Source of the DNA: Lachnospiraceae bacterium
GTDB lineage: Bacteria; Bacillota; Clostridia; Lachnospirales; Lachnospiraceae
Assembly: GCA_021199405.1 (NCBI GenBank)
Contig: JAJQID010000180.1
Location: 1-16,537, forward strand
Direction of reading: 5' to 3'
DNA: 16,537 bases
The notes under the pieces were generated by a model. It had not been told where the DNA came from and did not search any database. It saw nothing but the letters and a program-made list of their open reading frames with translations. This document shows, piece by piece, positions 7,790 through 14,882 of the stretch. Position numbers and translations under genes: made by a program. Position 1 is the stretch's first letter, and each line of letters opens with the position of its first letter.

Positions 7790-8217
7790 CAGAACTCCTC
7801 CGGCTGATATACAGGCTTCAGATCCTCCGTGTCGGAAGCGATAAAGCCGCCAAAAACACCGTATATATCTCTCACGGCCTGCGCCGCCTCAGCCCTGTCC
7901 TGGGGAGCATAGCTGAAGGCGTAAACCTTTTTCACCCCGTTTTCCCGCAGGAAAGCCTGATCAGAGGCCGATTCAAAACAGTCCATAAAATTTTCAAAAA
8001 TCAGGCTGTCATGAGAAAGCTTCACCTCCATCAGATCCAACTCCCTCCAGATATCCTTTTTCTCTTCCTCCGCCTGAATCACCGGCTTTAAATCCTGCAC
8101 CGTCACATCCACCGGCAGCATATACAGATACTCCTCAACCTCTTCCTGAGACTCGGCCTGCGCCTTCGGCACCATCTTACCCACAGGTTTCTTCGCATTT
8201 TTTTTCTTCGCGTTCAT
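7789..8217 (-). CDS. Hypothetical protein coupled to MarR gene
   Basis: I do not recognise a family for this 142-residue product. The first 20 residues are strongly basic (MNAKKKNAKKPVGKM), followed by an acidic stretch (AESQEEVEEY) and a mixed alpha/beta body with one cysteine (C80). A short motif occurs twice, DLKPVIQAEEE at 42-52 and DLKPVYQPEEF at 132-142, near the two ends. There is no signal peptide or membrane segment. The start at 8217 is preferred because GAGGA (8230-8226) stands 8 nt upstream. The frame stays open to 8316, but that ATG lies inside the inverted-repeat element and has no ribosome binding site. The gene ends in a one-base overlap with marR, so the products are made together. 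It may be a regulated partner or target of MarR. This is inference from the coupling only. Confidence 0.75.
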   Translation of the reverse strand: MNAKKKNAKKPVGKMVPKAQAESQEEVEEYLYMLPVDVTVQDLKPVIQAEEEKKDIWRELDLMEVKLSHDSLIFENFMDCFESASDQAFLRENGVKKVYAFSYAPQDRAEAAQAVRDIYGVFGGFIASDTEDLKPVYQPEEF

Positions 8218-8302
8218 TTCATTTATCCTCACACTTCCAGATTCCTTTTTCCAATTCTGATCTATCGCAAAAACAGCTCCTCTAAAGTTTTTGGAATACA
8301 GA

Positions 8303-8456
8303 GCGTGAAAACGCATAAACTGTTTTGCGATTTCTACGCGGTGGAGATAAGACTGTTGTCAATCGTGGAAGCCTATGCTGAACACGATTGACATGCTCAC
8401 AGGCTCATCGGAACGTTCCGCGGAGCATGAGCAAAACAGTTTATGCGTTTTCACGC
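8303..8456. repeat. 154-bp element with perfect 26-bp inverted terminal repeats (MITE-like or structured RNA)
   Basis: Arms 8303-8328 and 8431-8456 are perfect inverted copies over 26 bp (beginning gcgtgaaaacgc, ending tgttttgc). Inside lie an 11-bp perfect hairpin (8357-8367 with 8383-8393, 15-nt loop), a 12-bp self-complementary palindrome cggaacgttccg (8409-8420) and a 7-bp dyad around it (catgctc 8392-8398, gagcatg 8423-8429). No open reading frame fills it. It lies 22 bp beyond the radA stop and before the promoter-proximal end of the next gene. Neither strand has a T-run after the stem, so it is not a classical terminator. Only a 2-bp flanking match (GA on both sides) could be a target duplication, which is weak. 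A non-autonomous mobile element or a folded RNA both fit. Confidence 0.75.
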
Positions 8457-8478
8457 GACTCTTTCCGTCAACCTCTCT

Positions 8479-9846
8479 CTACAGATACTGCATCGCATCA
8501 GAAACACCCCTCACTCCAAACAGCCGCATTCCCTCCACGCTCCCCACATCCTTCAGGCACACCTGCGGCAGAATACAGCTGGTAAAGCCAAGCTTTTTGG
8601 CCTCCAGAACTCGCTGCTTCGCCTGGCTGACCGCCCGCACCTCGCCGCTTAAGCCGATCTCCCCGAAGACGATCAGCCCCTCATCCAGAGGAATATTCCG
8701 GAAGCTGGAAATCACCGCCAGGGCGATTCCCAGATCCATGGCCGGTTCGGTGATCCGGATACCGCCGGCAATATTGACATAGGCGTCACAATTGCTCATC
8801 TGCAGCCCCAGCCGCTTTTCCAGCACAGCCATCAGCAGATTCACCCTGTTGAAATCCGTACCTGTAGCCTGCCGCCTGGGATAGCCGAAATTGGTCTGAC
8901 AGACCAGCGCCTGAATCTCAATCAGAATGGGACGGGTGCCCTCCATGGAACAGGTCACCACAGACCCGCTGGCGCCCTCCGGCCTGCCGGTCAGCATATA
9001 TTCGGAGGGATTGGGCACCTCCATCAGTCCGTTGGCACACATTTCAAAGACGCCGATCTCATCGGTAGCGCCAAAACGGTTCTTGACGCCCCGCAAAATC
9101 CGGTAGGAAGCATGCCGGTCACCCTCAAAATAAAGCACCGTGTCCACCATATGCTCCAGCACTCTGGGACCGGCCACCGTTCCCTCCTTGGTCACATGGC
9201 CCACGATAAAAATGCTGATGCCCTCCACCTTGGCCAGCTGCATGAGGACATTGGTGCTCTCCCGCACCTGGGAGACACTGCCGGGCGCAGCGCCCACCTC
9301 CTCCCGGTACATGGTCTGGATAGAATCAATGACCGCCACCCGTGGCTTCCGGGCGCGAACCACCGTCTCAATACTGTCCAGACTGGTTTCACACAGAAGC
9401 TGCAGACTCTCTGAAAATTCTCCAATCCGCTCCGCCCGCATTCTGATCTGACGCAGACTCTCCTCCCCGGAAATATAGAGCACCGGAATATCCTGAGAGG
9501 CCAGATTTCGGCATACCTGCAGAAGCAGGGTGGACTTACCGATGCCGGGATCGCCACCCACCAGAGTCAGGCTTCCCGCCACGATGCCGCCGCCCAGCAC
9601 TCTGTCCAGCTCCGCGATGCCGGTGAGCAGCCTGTCCTCCTCCTTTAAGTCGATCTGCGACAGACTCACAGGAGCAGCCGCCTCCCTGAGCCCCACAGAA
9701 AGGCGCTTTCCGGAGGAGGTCATTTTCACCGGCTCCTCCACAAAGCTGTTCCAGCTTTTGCAGCCGGGACACTGGCCCTGCCATTTGGCGGACTCATACC
9801 CGCACTGCTGGCAGAAAAAAACGGTGCTTTTATTTTTACTCGCCAT
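8479..9846 (-). CDS. radA: DNA repair protein RadA
   Basis: RadA (Sms), 455 residues, the family's usual length, is a RecA-like helicase that promotes branch migration of recombination intermediates during repair and natural transformation. The order is a four-cysteine zinc finger (C12, C15, C26, C29), a RecA-type ATPase with Walker A GGDPGIGKST (97-106), the RadA-specific KNRFG motif (255-259) and a C-terminal Lon-like domain (about 280-455) that scaffolds the hexamer. All expected motifs are present. The start ATG at 9846 lies inside the end of clpC with an 11-nt overlap and AGGA just upstream, so translation is coupled. The clpC-radA order is conserved in Firmicutes; the disA gene that often follows in Bacillus is not here. 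An inverted-repeat element follows 22 bp after the stop. Confidence 0.98.
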   Translation of the reverse strand: MASKNKSTVFFCQQCGYESAKWQGQCPGCKSWNSFVEEPVKMTSSGKRLSVGLREAAAPVSLSQIDLKEEDRLLTGIAELDRVLGGGIVAGSLTLVGGDPGIGKSTLLLQVCRNLASQDIPVLYISGEESLRQIRMRAERIGEFSESLQLLCETSLDSIETVVRARKPRVAVIDSIQTMYREEVGAAPGSVSQVRESTNVLMQLAKVEGISIFIVGHVTKEGTVAGPRVLEHMVDTVLYFEGDRHASYRILRGVKNRFGATDEIGVFEMCANGLMEVPNPSEYMLTGRPEGASGSVVTCSMEGTRPILIEIQALVCQTNFGYPRRQATGTDFNRVNLLMAVLEKRLGLQMSNCDAYVNIAGGIRITEPAMDLGIALAVISSFRNIPLDEGLIVFGEIGLSGEVRAVSQAKQRVLEAKKLGFTSCILPQVCLKDVGSVEGMRLFGVRGVSDAMQYL

Positions 9847-12292
9847 CCTGTTCCTGCTCTCTCTTTACCTTAAAGGTAACCTTTCCGCCGGAATATCCGG
9901 CCGTCACCGTGGCGCCCGCCGGAATTTTCTGCCGCAGCAGCTCCTCCGCCAGCGGGTCCTCCACCACCGTCTGCAGCGCCCGCTTCAAGGGTCTGGCCCC
10001 CATCTTCGCATCAGAATACTTTGTCACCAGATGCTCCTTCAGAGCCGGGCTCAGCACCAGATGAATCCCCATCTGCTCCTTACAGCGCTTCGACAGATCT
10101 TTTGCCAGAAGGCTCACAATCTCCTTCATTTCCTCCTGGGTCAGCGGATGGAACACGATCATCTCGTCAATCCGGTTAATAAACTCCGGCTTGAAAAGCC
10201 GCTTCACCTCTTCCATGACGCCGGCCTTCATCCGCTCAAAGTCCTTCTTCTGATCGTCAGCGGCGGCAAAGCCCAGATTTTTGGGCTCCACAATCCGGGA
10301 AGCGCCTGCATTGGAGGTCATGATCAGAATCGTATTCTTGAAGCTGACCTTCCGGCCTCTGGAATCCGTGATGTGACCGTCATCCAGCACCTGCAGCAGA
10401 ATATTGAACACATCCGGATGGGCCTTCTCAATCTCATCAAATAAGACCACCGAATAGGGGTTGCGGCGAATCTTCTCCGAAAGCTGACCGCCCTCTTCAA
10501 AGCCCACATAGCCCGGAGGGGAGCCGATCATCTTGGAAACGGAATGCCCCTCCATATACTCTGACATGTCCACCCTGATCAGGGCATTTTCATCCCCGAA
10601 CATGGCCTCCGCCAGAGCCTTGGAAAGCTCCGTCTTTCCCACACCGGTGGGGCCAAGGAAGAGGAAGGAGCCGATGGGACGTCTGGGATCCTTTAAGCCT
10701 ACCCGTCCCCGGCGAACAGCCCTGGCCACCGCGTCCACCGCCTCATTCTGGCCGATCACCCGCTGGTGCAGAATACTCTCCAGCTTCAGAAGCCGATCGC
10801 TCTCCTTCTCCTGCAGCCGGGTCAGAGGGATCTTCGTCCACATGCTGACCACCCTGGCTATGTCCTCCTCGCCCACCGTCGCCCGGCTCTCCTGTACACT
10901 CGCCGACTTGTCACGGAATTTATGCAGCTTGTGAATCAGCTTCTCCTGACGGGTGCGCACCTCGTCAGCCTTCTCCAGATCACCCGCTTTGATGGCTTCC
11001 TCCAGTTCCAGATCCAGATGCTTTACCTGTTCCACCACACTGCGGCTGTCCGCAGCCGGCGTTTTCTCTGAAAGCCTGACTGCGCTGGCAGCCTCATCGA
11101 TCAGATCAATGGCTTTGTCCGGCAGATTTCTGTCATTGATATAACGGGAGGAAAGCTTCACGGCGGCAGTGATCGCCTCCGGCAGCACCTTTACCTGATG
11201 GTGCTCCTCATATTTGTATACAATTCCCTGCAGGATTTTCTCTGTCTCTTCCTCACTGGGCTCCTCCACCGTCACCGGCTGAAAGCGCCGCTCCAGGGCT
11301 GCATCCTTCTCAATATATTTACGATATTCCGTGATGGTCGTAGCCCCGATCAGCTGCAGCTCCCCTCTGGCAAGGGAGGGCTTTAAAATATTGGAGGCGT
11401 CAATGGCGCCCTCTGCGCCTCCGGCCCCGATCAGAGTATGCAGCTCGTCCAGAAACAGGATAATGTCCCCGTCCGCAATGACCTCCTGGATCACGTTCTT
11501 GATCCGCTCCTCAAATTCCCCCCGGTACTTGCTGCCGGCCACCATGCCGGACAAATCCAGGGTCAGCAGCCTCTTTCCGCGCACGGAATAAGGCACCTGA
11601 CCGGACACAATGCGCTGGGCCAGCCCCTCCACCACGGCGGTCTTGCCCACGCCCGGCTCTCCGATCAGGCAGGGATTGTTTTTCGTCCGGCGGGATAAGA
11701 TCTGAATCGTCCGGTTAATCTCCTCCTCCCGGCCGATCACAGGGTCCAGCTTCCCCTCTCTCGCCATCTGGGTCAGATCTCTGCTGTACCGCTCGATGGT
11801 GTCTGTCCGGCTCTCACTCTGCTGAGAATACAAGTCCTCCTTATACTGGTTGATATCCTCTCCCATGGCGGTCAAAAGATCCACATACACCTTCTGTATA
11901 TTGATTCCCAGCGTATTCATCAGGCGGAGCGCCACGTTCTGCCCCTCCCGGATGATCCCCAGCAGAAGATGCTCTGTGCCAATCCTCTCACTCTCAAATC
12001 TGTCCGCGATCTCATCTGCGAGCTGCAGCACCGACATGGCCCTGGGAGAATATTTCTCCCTGTCCACCAGAGCGGTATCTCCGGAATTCAGGGCAATCTG
12101 CTCCCTGATCAGCTCTTTGATCTTCTCCGCGTCCACACCGTTGTCAGCAAGCACCGCGGCCGCCGTGCTGCCTGTCTCCAGAGCCAGGCCCAGCAGAATA
12201 TGCTCACAGCCCACATATCCCTGCCCGGTGGTCCTGGCATATCGCCCCGCCGCGGTCAATGCTGACTTTGCCTTGTCCGTATATTTTTTCAA
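9836..12292 (-). CDS. clpC: AAA+ unfoldase ClpC, ATPase of the ClpCP protease
   Basis: ClpC, 818 residues, is a class I Hsp100 unfoldase that feeds substrates to ClpP. Seen in order: double Clp N domain (1-145), AAA1 with Walker A GEPGVGKT (211-218) and Walker B D282/E283, a short middle region holding a UVR-type segment (about 420-455), and AAA2 with Walker A GPTGVGKT (547-554) and Walker B D619/E620. A hydrophobic LGF tripeptide at 663-665 sits in the expected ClpP-docking loop. The UVR segment separates ClpC from ClpB and ClpA. The start is TTG at 12292, set by GGAGGAG 8 nt upstream; no ATG start fits. It follows the GntR gene by 76 bp, where I see no -10/-35 pair, so cotranscription is likely. 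No CtsR box or CIRCE element was recognised. The 3' end overlaps radA. Confidence 0.98.
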   Translation of the reverse strand: MKKYTDKAKSALTAAGRYARTTGQGYVGCEHILLGLALETGSTAAAVLADNGVDAEKIKELIREQIALNSGDTALVDREKYSPRAMSVLQLADEIADRFESERIGTEHLLLGIIREGQNVALRLMNTLGINIQKVYVDLLTAMGEDINQYKEDLYSQQSESRTDTIERYSRDLTQMAREGKLDPVIGREEEINRTIQILSRRTKNNPCLIGEPGVGKTAVVEGLAQRIVSGQVPYSVRGKRLLTLDLSGMVAGSKYRGEFEERIKNVIQEVIADGDIILFLDELHTLIGAGGAEGAIDASNILKPSLARGELQLIGATTITEYRKYIEKDAALERRFQPVTVEEPSEEETEKILQGIVYKYEEHHQVKVLPEAITAAVKLSSRYINDRNLPDKAIDLIDEAASAVRLSEKTPAADSRSVVEQVKHLDLELEEAIKAGDLEKADEVRTRQEKLIHKLHKFRDKSASVQESRATVGEEDIARVVSMWTKIPLTRLQEKESDRLLKLESILHQRVIGQNEAVDAVARAVRRGRVGLKDPRRPIGSFLFLGPTGVGKTELSKALAEAMFGDENALIRVDMSEYMEGHSVSKMIGSPPGYVGFEEGGQLSEKIRRNPYSVVLFDEIEKAHPDVFNILLQVLDDGHITDSRGRKVSFKNTILIMTSNAGASRIVEPKNLGFAAADDQKKDFERMKAGVMEEVKRLFKPEFINRIDEMIVFHPLTQEEMKEIVSLLAKDLSKRCKEQMGIHLVLSPALKEHLVTKYSDAKMGARPLKRALQTVVEDPLAEELLRQKIPAGATVTAGYSGGKVTFKVKREQEQDGE

Positions 12293-12300
12293 AATAACTG

Positions 12301-12307
12301 CTCCTCC
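12301..12307 (-). promoter_or_regulatory. Ribosome binding site that fixes the TTG start of clpC
   Basis: GGAGGAG on the minus strand (12307-12301) ends 8 nt before TTG at 12292-12290. The following codons encode the conserved ClpC N-terminus, so TTG is the start. TTG use may keep translation initiation moderate. Confidence 0.85.
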
Positions 12308-12321
12308 ATTTTTCTTTCACA

Positions 12322-12365
12322 GCGCTTTTGCGCCGTCATGGCAGATTTGAAAGCTTCCCTTCAAA
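12322..12365. other. Short dyads in the gntR-clpC gap
   Basis: Within the 76-bp gap, tttgaaag (12346-12353) faces ccttcaaa (12358-12365) with one mismatch, and gcgc-tttt-gcgc (12322-12333) forms a 4-bp stem. Neither is followed by a T-run. They could be a regulator site or mRNA structure, or chance. Confidence 0.25.
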
Positions 12366-12368
12366 CCT

Positions 12369-12749
12369 CTATTCATTGCACCCATACTCATCGTAAATTT
12401 CTTCGATCAGTCCCATGACCTGAGATTTGGTAATTCCCCTGCTGGAGCTCTTGGCCAGCGTCACCACAAGCTCTTTTCGCAGCTCCTCCAGAGCCCTTTG
12501 CTGATCGGTGTCCACGCAGACCACGGCGCCCTTTCTCCGGTCCACCTTCACATATCCTTCCTGGCGAAGCACCGTGTAGGCCTTATTGACCGTATGCATA
12601 TTGATGCCGATATTGTCCGCCAGCTGCCGGACGCTGGGCAGGGAGTCTCCCTCCCGAAGCTGCGTTGACGCGATTCCCTGTATGATCTGGTGGCAAAGCT
12701 GCAGATACAGTGCCTCGTCACTGTTAAAGTCGATTTCAATGTAATACAT
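12369..12749 (-). CDS. YtrA-subfamily GntR transcriptional regulator
   Basis: Short GntR-family regulator of 126 residues. The N-terminal winged helix-turn-helix shows YLQLCHQIIQGIASTQLREG (15-34), SLPSVRQLADNIGINMHTVN (36-55) with the recognition helix near 49-60, and a wing ending at GAVVCV. It is followed only by a helical tail of about 45 residues rather than a large effector domain, which is the YtrA layout. Such proteins usually repress neighbouring ABC transporter operons. Here the next gene is clpC, 76 bp away on the same strand, and the peptide importer lies upstream behind a terminator. It is preceded by a consensus promoter and a 20-bp dyad, so autoregulation, and through readthrough control of clpC-radA, is plausible. 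The ribosome binding site (GGGAAAA) is weak. Confidence 0.93.
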   Translation of the reverse strand: MYYIEIDFNSDEALYLQLCHQIIQGIASTQLREGDSLPSVRQLADNIGINMHTVNKAYTVLRQEGYVKVDRRKGAVVCVDTDQQRALEELRKELVVTLAKSSSRGITKSQVMGLIEEIYDEYGCNE

Positions 12750-12759
12750 GGCATTTTCC

Positions 12760-12779
12760 CGTTACTGTGAACAGTAACG
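12760..12779. promoter_or_regulatory. Candidate operator: perfect 9-bp inverted repeat upstream of gntR
   Basis: The sequence cgttactgtgaacagtaacg is a perfect dyad of 9-bp arms around GA. It sits between the predicted transcription start (near 12799) and the gntR start codon at 12749, where a dimeric GntR regulator could block elongation. As RNA its two-base loop is too tight for the full hairpin, which favours a DNA site. Confidence 0.6.
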
Positions 12780-12805
12780 CTTTCCTTCGTATTTGTTCTA
12801 GCGAG

Positions 12806-12834
12806 ATTATAACAGATACTTTCTTAAAGGTAAA
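12806..12834 (-). promoter_or_regulatory. Promoter of the gntR-clpC-radA operon
   Basis: On the minus strand TTTACC (12834-12829), a 17-bp spacer and a perfect TATAAT (12811-12806). A TG one base before the -10 makes it an extended -10 promoter. This is the only convincing promoter seen for the gntR-clpC-radA block. Confidence 0.75.
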
Positions 12835-12848
12835 GGGGGAATATTCTC

Positions 12849-12887
12849 AAAAAAATGCCTGCGAAGCGGAAAACTCCGCCTCGCAGG
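12849..12887 (-). terminator. Intrinsic terminator of the peptide ABC importer operon
   Basis: Stem of cctgcga (12858-12864) with tcgcagg (12881-12887), one mismatch, then gcgga (12866-12870) with tccgc (12875-12879) around a 4-nt loop. On the minus strand it is followed by CA and seven T (12855-12849). It lies 40 bp after the stop of the last importer gene. Confidence 0.92.
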
Positions 12888-12926
12888 TCATTCAGAAAAC
12901 ATATTCTTTTAAATAAGACAGCACGC

Positions 12927-13889
12927 TTACTTCTTCTCGACCAGATGACAGGCCACAAAATGGTTTTCCTCCGCCTCCACAAACTCCGGAGAAGACGTAA
13001 AGCAGCAGTCCTTCGCCATCGGACAGCGGGGTGCAAACCGACAGCAGTCCTTCGGTTCAATGGGAGAGCTGAGTTCTCCCTTCATCACCTCCGCCTCCTT
13101 TCCCTTGTAACTGATGTCAGGGATAGGAATAGAGGAGAGAAGCGCCTTGGTATAGGGATGCAGCGGATTCTCAAACAGCCGGTCCGCCGTTGTCTTTTCC
13201 ACCATTTTTCCAAGATAAAGGACCAGAATCTCATCCGAAATATGCTTCACTACGGACAGATTATGCGTTACAAAAATATAGGTCAGGCCAAACTCGTCCT
13301 TCAGATCCATCATCAGGTTCAGTATCTGCGCCTGAATGGAAACATCCAGTGCCGAGACAGGCTCATCGCAGACAATGAATTTCGGATTCAGCGCCAGCGC
13401 TCTCGCGATACCGATTCTCTGCCTGCGGCCTCCATCCAGCTCATGAGGATAAGTATTGACATAACGGGCGTCCAGGCCGATAATCTCCATCAGCTCATAA
13501 ACTCTTTCCATCCGTTCCTTTTTATTTTTGTAGATCTTATGGATCTTTAACGGTTCCTCAATGATCTGAGAAACCGTCATCTTGGGATCCAGCGAGGAAA
13601 ACGGATCCTGAAAAATGATCTGCATCTGACGCCTGAGTTTCAGTAATTCCTTTCCTTTGGCAAAGGTAATATCCTTCCCTTCAAAAAAAATCTGTCCGGA
13701 GGTTGATGGAAGAAGATGCAGGATCGTGCGTCCCAGAGTGGATTTTCCGCAGCCGGATTCCCCCACAACTCCAAGCGTCTGCCCTTCCTTCAGCTGAAAG
13801 GACACATCATCCACCGCGTGAAGCATTCCTCTGGGTGTGTCAAAATATTTTTTGAGGTTTTTTACTTCCAATAATACATTATCACTCAT
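12927..13889 (-). CDS. Oligopeptide/dipeptide ABC importer ATPase, OppF/DppF type
   Basis: Cytoplasmic ATPase of 320 residues, one of two that power the peptide-type importer. Walker A GESGCGKS is at 43-50, Q-loop in IIFQDP near 94, Walker B D175/E176 and switch H209. The signature reads LDGGR (151-155) rather than LSGGQ, a variant I know from some clostridial OppF/DppF proteins. The C-terminal OppD/F domain has a cysteine-rich segment CCRFAPRCPMAKDCC, near residues 280-295. Such cysteines have been linked to an iron-sulfur cluster in related importers. This is inference here. The start ATG overlaps the stop of the D ATPase as ATGA, and GAGGAGG lies upstream. It is the last gene of the operon, followed by a strong terminator. 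Peptides are the usual cargo, but nickel-type relatives share the layout. Confidence 0.95.
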   Translation of the reverse strand: MSDNVLLEVKNLKKYFDTPRGMLHAVDDVSFQLKEGQTLGVVGESGCGKSTLGRTILHLLPSTSGQIFFEGKDITFAKGKELLKLRRQMQIIFQDPFSSLDPKMTVSQIIEEPLKIHKIYKNKKERMERVYELMEIIGLDARYVNTYPHELDGGRRQRIGIARALALNPKFIVCDEPVSALDVSIQAQILNLMMDLKDEFGLTYIFVTHNLSVVKHISDEILVLYLGKMVEKTTADRLFENPLHPYTKALLSSIPIPDISYKGKEAEVMKGELSSPIEPKDCCRFAPRCPMAKDCCFTSSPEFVEAEENHFVACHLVEKK

Positions 13890-14869
13890 TTGACATCCTC
13901 CTCAAGTGCAAGATGGCACTGCATTCTGTGCCCGTCCCTGACAGAAACCGGCACCTCACCGCTCTCACATTTCTCCATACACCGGGGACATCTGGGATGA
14001 AATTTGCAGCCCTCAGGCAGCTCCGCCGGATTGGGCGTCATCCCCGCTATGGGGGTCAGACGGTCTGTCTTGACCGTCAGATTGGGGATGGCACCAAACA
14101 GTCCGTCCGTGTAGGGATGATGCCTCTTTGTCCTGTCAAAGACATCTTCCAGGGTTCCGTATTCCACGATCTCACCGGCGTACATGATGGCGACATCATC
14201 ACAGAAATTGGCCACAAGGCCCAGATCATGGGTAATCAGAATTACGGCGCTTCCCAGCTCCTTCTGCAGATTTTTCATCATCTTGATCACCTGCGCCTGA
14301 ATGGTCACGTCCAGAGCCGTAGTGGGCTCGTCGGCAATCAGCAGATCCGGCTTGCAGGCGATGGCAATGGCGATCATCACGCGCTGCTTCATTCCTCCGG
14401 AAAACTGGTGAGGATATTCATTCTTGCGGTCAGGGGATATTCCCACCATCGTCAGAATTCTGTCCACTTCCTCATTAACTTCATTTTTTTTCATTCCCTT
14501 ATTATGAATTTTAATCACATCCGCGATCTGATCCCCTACCCTGAAAACAGGATTTAAGCTGGTCATCGGATCCTGCATAATCATGGAAATATGCCTGCCC
14601 CGGATATTCCGGAATTCTTTTTCTGAAATTTTCGCAAGATCCTTTCCCTGAAACTGCAGCTCTCCCTCAATCTCAGATGTATATTTGGGCAGAAGTCCCA
14701 TCAGGCTCAGGGCAGTGGTCGTTTTCCCTGCGCCCGTCTCGCCGACCAGGCCCAGAATTCTTCCCTTATCCAGGGAAAAACTGACATGATTTACCGCCCT
14801 GGAAATAATGCCGTCGGTCGTATATCTGACGCTCAGATCACGGATATCCAGTAACTTTTCTCTTTCCAT
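13886..14869 (-). CDS. Oligopeptide/dipeptide ABC importer ATPase, OppD/DppD type
   Basis: Partner ATPase of 327 residues. Walker A GETGAGKT is at 43-50, Q-loop Q99, signature FSGGM at 156-160, Walker B D180/E181 and switch H214. The C-terminal oligopeptide-transporter domain carries KFHPRCPRCMEKC, giving several clustered cysteines like its partner. It starts 13 bp after the permease C gene behind AAGGAGGG and overlaps the F ATPase by 4 nt, consistent with stoichiometric coupled translation. D and F are expected to form a heterodimer under the B/C permeases. Confidence 0.95.
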   Translation of the reverse strand: MEREKLLDIRDLSVRYTTDGIISRAVNHVSFSLDKGRILGLVGETGAGKTTTALSLMGLLPKYTSEIEGELQFQGKDLAKISEKEFRNIRGRHISMIMQDPMTSLNPVFRVGDQIADVIKIHNKGMKKNEVNEEVDRILTMVGISPDRKNEYPHQFSGGMKQRVMIAIAIACKPDLLIADEPTTALDVTIQAQVIKMMKNLQKELGSAVILITHDLGLVANFCDDVAIMYAGEIVEYGTLEDVFDRTKRHHPYTDGLFGAIPNLTVKTDRLTPIAGMTPNPAELPEGCKFHPRCPRCMEKCESGEVPVSVRDGHRMQCHLALEEDVK

Positions 14870-14882
14870 CTGCGTTCCCTCC

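Noticed and set aside
8218..8316. N-terminal extension of the 142-residue hypothetical protein to an ATG at 8316
   Set aside because: That ATG lies inside the inverted-repeat arm without a ribosome binding site, whereas ATG at 8217 has GAGGA at good spacing.
8303..8456. Inverted-repeat element as a rho-independent terminator for radA
   Set aside because: The stem pair is 102 bp apart and neither outer end is followed by a T-run.
8303..8456. CRISPR array
   Set aside because: Only one inverted pair is present; there are no evenly spaced direct repeats here or elsewhere in the window.
12293..12368. CtsR or CIRCE heat-shock site before clpC
   Set aside because: The direct heptamers of CtsR and the long CIRCE dyad are absent; only short imperfect dyads are visible.
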